Positions 59,100 through 64,000 of a stretch of DNA of 64,000 nucleotides are shown in pieces (the first letter of the stretch is position 1; each line of letters starts with the position of its first letter). This DNA is from Micrasema longulum. Lineage: Eukaryota; Arthropoda; Insecta; Trichoptera; Brachycentridae. The notes below the pieces were generated by a model. That model was not told where the DNA came from and ran no database searches. It worked only from the letters and a program-made list of their open reading frames with translations. The position numbers and the translations under genes were made by a program. The stretch spans positions 310,001 through 374,000 of the forward strand of contig JAGVSM010003619.1 in assembly GCA_022494885.1 (NCBI GenBank), written 5' to 3'.

Positions 59100-60890
59100 C
59101 TTATTTGTTTTGTTTTTTTATATATTATATGATAAATGTAGCTGTTGGTTATCCTGCATAAAATGAAAAATGCATTATAAATACGGGTTCACTAAAATAG
59201 AATAAAAATTAAATTATATTAAATTAAATACAATATGCTGATACTTTTTCTCTCCAAATTGAAAAATAAACAAAAAAACAGTCATGTAGTTCAAGGCCAA
59301 TGTATGTTTAAGTTTAAAGTCATAAAGGTATATCTTTTAAATAGACGAGAAAACGTGTAGTGTGATAAGAAGTTCAATGATTAATTGCTTTCATTATTCG
59401 TTATATTTGTCTTTTTTATGCATTACACATTATATTATATCACGACATTTTTATTCTAGAAGAATCGAATAATTCTAAACATGTTGGACAATTTTATTTC
59501 TGGTAAGTGACTTAAATTTTTATTTCACAATTTTTTTTGTCTTAAAAAAAAACTTAAATCTTTTTTTGGAATAAATTATATCTTATACATAATTTTAAAA
59601 CATATTGGAGTTGCAAGTGAGCCACTATAATATTATATTATACATCTCTCTACGAAAAATGAAATAGAATCAGCAAATACCACATCGCCAATACGATTTT
59701 TATATTTAAGAAGAAAAAATATCATTTCTTATTCCATTGGCAAGCAATATTATAGTGTCTAGTGTCTATATCGCTAATATCTAGTTCCTACAGAATTTTT
59801 TTTTCTAGTTCTAGAGCATCTCAGAATTGCAACATCCTAAAAAGTCAAGCAGAAAACTTCACATCCCTTTCTCTATAGGTATATTTAAATATTTATCCAT
59901 CTCCAAAGATGATTTTTCGAAATAATACGATCATCATTAAAAGGTTGTTTTGAATAATTATTTACGTCTGGTAAAATCTCTAATCAATATTTTCATTTGC
60001 AAAATTCACTGCTCAATAAACAGTGTTTCGTCAGGTTGGTATGGAAAATGCACCCTTTATAATTTCAAACTTATATCAGATTTAAGGCGATCATACCAGT
60101 ATATTCTCCCTTCCCATAGAACCGTCTTGATTGAACAATAAATAAACACCGCTAAACGCGGATTCAGACATATTACCTTACATTGATTCTAACAATGCAA
60201 TGACGATACCATCTTTTAAAAAAAAGATTTGCTTTGTTTATTAAATTATATGGACTGGTCAAGTTGATTAAATTTTTGAACGCACGAAATAATATCGATT
60301 TTTGAAATAGATATTATTATTCGTCATAGGCAGGCAGCCTTTGCTGATGCGCCTGTATCTCGTAAATATGTATATTTTTATATTTCAACAAAGACATGAA
60401 GTTGTAATTTTTTTTTTTGGAATTGTGAATAGACTTTCAAAGTTTGGTTGTATACAAAATAAAGATGATTATTTCGTTTAGTTACTAACCGATTAAATAA
60501 ATAAATTTACGGGCAGTCTGGTGATTTTCTTGTTTTTAGCCAATATTTATTTTTGTTGTGCAAATTCCTCTTTCTTTCACATTACTGAAAAAGAATGTGT
60601 TCAAACGTTCAAGTTGTAGAGTTTCGTTGGTCGAAATTTCATTTATTAGCTAGCGGTAGATTAGCAGCTGCTATATTACACTTTCATTAAAAAAATTGAA
60701 ACTTAATGTATAAGAAATTATGAGGTTTTCAATCTCTTAGATCAAAATTAATTTGTTCAAAAATTAATTTAATGTGTTTGCAAAGAGTCTTTACGTGTTT
60801 ATGTGTAAAAACAACAAAATCATATTGAAAATTTCCAGGACAGACAGATTGAAACCCCCTCCCTGACTGGTAGGTTAAGAAACGGTAGTA
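59100..60890. other. AT-rich intergenic stretch
   Basis: No exon-like frame or recognisable repeat. Small frames such as 59950-60141 lack family features. Confidence 0.5.
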
Positions 60891-60900
60891 TAGTCTAGTG

Positions 60901-61680
60901 CAGTGATGGGTAACATTTTTCGATCGGCTTGTAGAAATTCTGAAAATAGCTGGTTTGATTCGAGTGCCGTGTCACATCTAGGAATATTAATATTTTTGGC
61001 AGTCCTAGTAAATAAAAGAAAAAGGCCCTTTGATTCGAGCGATGGTTTGAGGGTATATAAAATTTACCTGTTATACCTAAACGAGAGCATTAACCGGGCT
61101 CCTAGAAGACTGAGTCACCTTCTCATTTTTCTGGAGTAATTCTCATTCAGCGCTTCCACGTCGCGGGGGTGGACACCTTTCACTTCAGTGGACCGAGGTG
61201 TTTAGGTGGCTAAGTTTGGGTGAGGACCCAGCATTGCGAGGTATAACGCGATCCCTTGCCTAGGGCTACGAGTGAATACCTCAAAAGCTGTGATGGCGGA
61301 GATGAAGGGCATCAGTACGGCAGAACAGGCGGGGGGGGGGGGCATAAATCTTCTCTCAGGCCACCCGGACATACTTCGGGATATGAGATGTTGGAAGACA
61401 GCGGCGTCGGGCAGGACGTTGTATTGAGGATGGCAGCGGAGGGGCAATAGTCAACGGTGGCATCCTAAGCCCCAGTTAGCAAGAGGGGTTACTGTCTTGG
61501 CGTCAGGTGGCAACCGGCCGTAAGTAAACGGGACATGCAGCCAGGAGAAAGAAGAGTAAACGAAAGAGAAACGAAGTAAGCCCAGTAAACTAAGAGAGCG
61601 CGTCGCTCGTTCTCGGACGAGGATCGTCCGTGACGTGAACGATGCGTGTCACCATAAATGTCATAGGTTACCCACCACTG
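60901..61680. mobile_element. hAT-like non-autonomous element, 780 bp
   Basis: Ends CAGTGATGGGTAAC and GGTTACCCACCACTG are inverted repeats of hAT type, flanked by 8-bp target duplications GTCTAGTG (60893-60900) and GTCTAGTA (61681-61688), 7 of 8 identical. The interior from about 61130 is GC-rich, includes an uninterrupted G tract (about 61330-61341), and has no recognisable transposase. Short frames on both strands there are not assigned. Confidence 0.75.
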
Positions 61681-61689
61681 GTCTAGTAC

Positions 61690-62030
61690 GCTGCGGCTGC
61701 CGCTGGAATCTAGTTAGTCCGCTTGCAGAATGGTAATGCGTGCAATGCGCAAGTGGCCCGTGTCACGTGGCCAGTGATCAATGCTCGCCCATCGCCAGAG
61801 TTCTCCGGTTTCCCTCGCGCGGTGAGAAATCTAAATCACCTGACGGCCATTTGGTTTCACTTTTGTATTTTTGTAATCACTCTTACGCAACCGACAGGTA
61901 AACAAACAGGGCCGGCATCGGCAGTATCGGCACTGGCACCGCTGCTACGTGCGTTGTCATATATTATTTTCTTTTACTGGCCCAGAGCTCAGAACCAATG
62001 TCGATACTTTCCACCGTGATATTATATGAG
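61690..62030 (+). other. GC-rich block with 98-codon frame
   Basis: Directly right of the hAT-like element, markedly richer in GC and CpG than the rest. The plus frame 61723-62019 gives no recognisable domain. Could be a captured fragment, an old repeat or part of an unannotated exon/promoter. Confidence 0.3.
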
Positions 62031-62061
62031 TGCGTAATTTAAAGAAGTATATTTTTTTAGT

Positions 62062-62285
62062 GGGTCGGTCTCGGGTTCGATTCCCGACATGGTTGACATG
62101 AAATATTTATTTAAAAAGGTGTTTTTACACTAGAATATTTCATGGTCCCTGGACTGGTACGTGTAGCTTAAGACTAATCATCTTTCTTTCATGTAACAAA
62201 AATAATCAAGATGCACTGCGATTGGTATACCAATGCAGAGCCCTATGCACCATTATGTGCGGAAATGGAATGATGATAATTAAAC
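62062..62285 (+). mobile_element. SINE family A copy, head truncated
   Basis: Starts at the B-box (GGGTTCGATTCCCGACATGG) and runs through the body to GAGCCCTATGCACCATTATG. Confidence 0.82.
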
Positions 62286-62297
62286 AACTGATCATTT

Positions 62298-62378
62298 TCA
62301 ACCATGTGGGGAATCGAAACCGAGACTTCTAGCGTGGTAGGCAAACGCGCTGATCACTACACCACGAGGCTATGGGGA
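62298..62378 (-). mobile_element. SINE family A head only, inverted next to the previous copy
   Basis: The minus strand gives the tRNA-like head (GCCTCGTGGTGTAGTGATCA and the B-box) without a body, facing the preceding copy. Confidence 0.75.
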
Positions 62379-62389
62379 CCAGAGAGTGA

Positions 62390-62570
62390 GAGACGAGGAT
62401 GTGTTGATGTTTATGGCCGCAGTGCCAAATGGGTCTATATAAGGGCGCGTATCACGTCACTCGCCCTTTTCTGGCTCCACTAGTATTTAAATTCACTTTA
62501 AAATATTCTTTGTTTAATCTCTGTATTTTCGTGTATAATAAATCAAAAATTGTAAGTAATTTAAATTATT
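62390..62570 (+). promoter_or_regulatory. TATA-containing promoter- or LTR-like segment
   Basis: GGGTCTATATAAGGGCGCG holds a strong TATA box (about 62436-62443). TCACTCGCC lies about 20-25 bases downstream as a possible initiator, then AATAAA at about 62539 and GTAAGTAA at about 62552, a donor-like site. The TATA-to-AATAAA spacing of about 100 bases suits a short LTR; a Pol II promoter with a first exon is the alternative. Confidence 0.35.
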
Positions 62571-62924
62571 TTATTTATTTATTTCTTGAGGTTAAAAACA
62601 TTTAATCAAATGTTTTACATGGAATCAAAAATAGCTACCATCTAGTAGAGTATAATAATATACTTCTACAGGGCCGACACATATGTTTATACTTAAATAT
62701 ATAAAAAATTGACAAAGACTTGATTATAAAAGCGTAGCATTTTCGGGATTGCTGTGTTTTGATTATCCTCGTACCAGATGCTTCAACATAAAATAGTTGG
62801 TTCAATCTTGTTGCGCGTTAAGGGACTCGAAAGAGGAACCTGTCAAGGAGCTGGTGGCAATCCAGGATGCTTATTACTATTTTGCAAAGTAATTGTTTAA
62901 TAATAAATCATAATGATTTCTTTT

Positions 62925-63050
62925 CCGCACTCAGTGGTGCATAGGACACTGTATTGGTAAACCGAATGTAGCGTACTTCGATCACGTGCTACACGAAGGT
63001 AAGGTGATCAGTCTTACACTTCAGGTGCCAGTTCAAAAACAATGAAATAT
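62925..63050 (-). mobile_element. SINE family A 3' fragment
   Basis: CCGCACTCAGTGGTGCATAG and GTGATCAGTCTTACACTTCA match the complement of the SINE body. Confidence 0.72.
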
Positions 63051-63059
63051 TGCAGTTCA

Positions 63060-63480
63060 AACAACATTTAGACAACAAAATAAAATATTAAAGTTAGTAT
63101 ATGATCTTCCCTGTCTAACTGCAACTAGAGAACTTTTTAAACAAACTAAGCAATTAAATAAAACTGAACCCTTTCAACTAGAATCATAAAAATGTATCCA
63201 TAAATTAGCCACTAATGTAATTGAAGACGAAGAAATAAAACTTGTAAAAAATTGTAGTCAACATGGACATAATACGAGAATATCCAAAAAATATCATATG
63301 CAACTTTCTAAAACAAGACAAGGACAATCCAGACAAATAAACCAGGGACTGAAATTATACAATAAACTACCAGACACAACTAAACAAAAGACTCAGACAA
63401 ACTTTTCAAAAGATGTAAAAAATATAATTTTGAACAACAGAGTATGAATAAAAAATGTTTATATAATTTTAGTAAAATGA
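63060..63480 (+). mobile_element. LINE family C, C-terminal fragment
   Basis: Reads LVYDLPCLTATRELFKQ, KLATNVIEDEEIKLVKN, NTRISKKYHMQLSKTRQGQS and LYNKLPDTTKQ with one in-frame stop. These blocks mirror 29985-30450 (minus). Confidence 0.78.
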
Positions 63481-63569
63481 ATGTTATAATCCGTAAGGGT
63501 TAATAAATAAATTAAAAAAAATAAATAATAATGATAATAATAAAATAAAAATTACCTTGGCAAACAAAT

Positions 63570-64000
63570 GTTTGTCGCAGGTGGCAAAACTAGCAGTTCA
63601 CAATTGAGTCCTAGTGCCAACGCTAATGTATGGGAGCGAAGTATGGAATTGGAAAAATAATTACGAAAGTAGGTTGGATGCTGTAGAATTACAATCTCTC
63701 GGGCAAATGTGTGGTAAAACGATGTACAATACGTGCACAAATGTCGAGATCCGTGAACTAGTAAGGCTGAGATATGCTTTATCGACAGAATCAAGAAAGG
63801 GGTGCTGCGTCGGTTTGGACATGTAGAGCGGATGGACAGCGAAAAAACAGCTAAAAGGATCTACGTTGCGAATGTTGAAGGATGCAGAAAACGAAGAAGA
63901 TTGAGAAAGACATGACACGATCAAGTCATGACACGATCAAGTCCATCAAATACTTGAAGATGGACATGTAAAGAGTAGATATAATCGGCGTGCGCGCATG
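63570..64000 (+). mobile_element. LINE family F, C-terminal fragment, cut by window end
   Basis: AKLAVHN, stop, VLVPTLMYGSEVWNWKN, LDAVELQSLGQMCGKTMYN, then after a shift RFGHVERMDSEKTAKRIY. Same family as 8365-9167 and continuing further downstream in the polyprotein. Confidence 0.82.

Noticed and set aside
1..64000. CRISPR arrays, operons, Shine-Dalgarno sites, riboswitches
   Set aside because: No regularly spaced short repeats or prokaryotic gene organisation; the spliced genes and retroelements show a eukaryotic genome.

Overview
The window looks like AT-rich nuclear DNA from an insect: spliced genes with GT-AG introns, an insect-type Na+/K+-ATPase beta subunit (nervana family), interstitial CCTAA/TTAGG tracts, and a dense load of decayed LINEs, tRNA-derived SINEs and foldback/MITE elements. 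The order (Lepidoptera, Hemiptera or other) cannot be settled by eye. No bacterial-style operon, CRISPR array or intact rRNA/tRNA gene is visible.

Two genes are supported, both of the same family and convergent (tail to tail). (1) On the minus strand a complete seven-exon Na+/K+-ATPase beta subunit gene runs from the ATG at 55271 to the stop at 7970. All splice phases join and give a 326-residue type II membrane protein with the FYxxFY transmembrane motif, six ectodomain cysteines, three N-glycosylation sequons and a canonical C-terminus. Intron 1 is about 32 kb and holds most of the mobile DNA in the window. (2) On the plus strand the last five coding exons (1374-3515) of a divergent beta-subunit paralogue are present; its 5' part lies left of the window. 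It shares three intron positions with the minus gene, but lacks one of that gene's introns and has two of its own. It carries extra cysteines and a non-canonical C-terminus. The two stops are 4.45 kb apart.

Layout: 1-3515, 3' half of the plus paralogue with a LINE fragment and a foldback MITE in its introns; 3516-7969, AT-rich intergenic/3' UTR DNA; 7970-15293, last four exons of the minus gene, with a 6 kb intron holding a LINE, an unidentified repeat, a SINE and a nested foldback/TTAA element; 15294-23024, exons 2-3 and introns with LINE, SINE and MITE copies and a 101-bp near-identical direct repeat; 23025-55114, giant intron 1 with pogo/Tigger-like remnants, a decayed near-full-length LINE, an interrupted SINE and an inverted repeat cluster; 55115-55271, exon 1; 55272-64000, upstream intergenic DNA with a frameshifted LINE, a 780-bp hAT-like element with target-site duplication, a GC-rich block, facing SINE fragments, an LTR/promoter-like segment and a LINE cut by the window edge.

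Functionally, both genes would encode the glycosylated accessory subunit that pairs with the Na+/K+-ATPase alpha subunit. The rest is mobile-element history. I found no convincing new multi-gene system. The most interesting signals are the divergent convergent paralogue, the nested foldback structure at 10446-11977 and the recent 101-bp duplication at 20172/21203.
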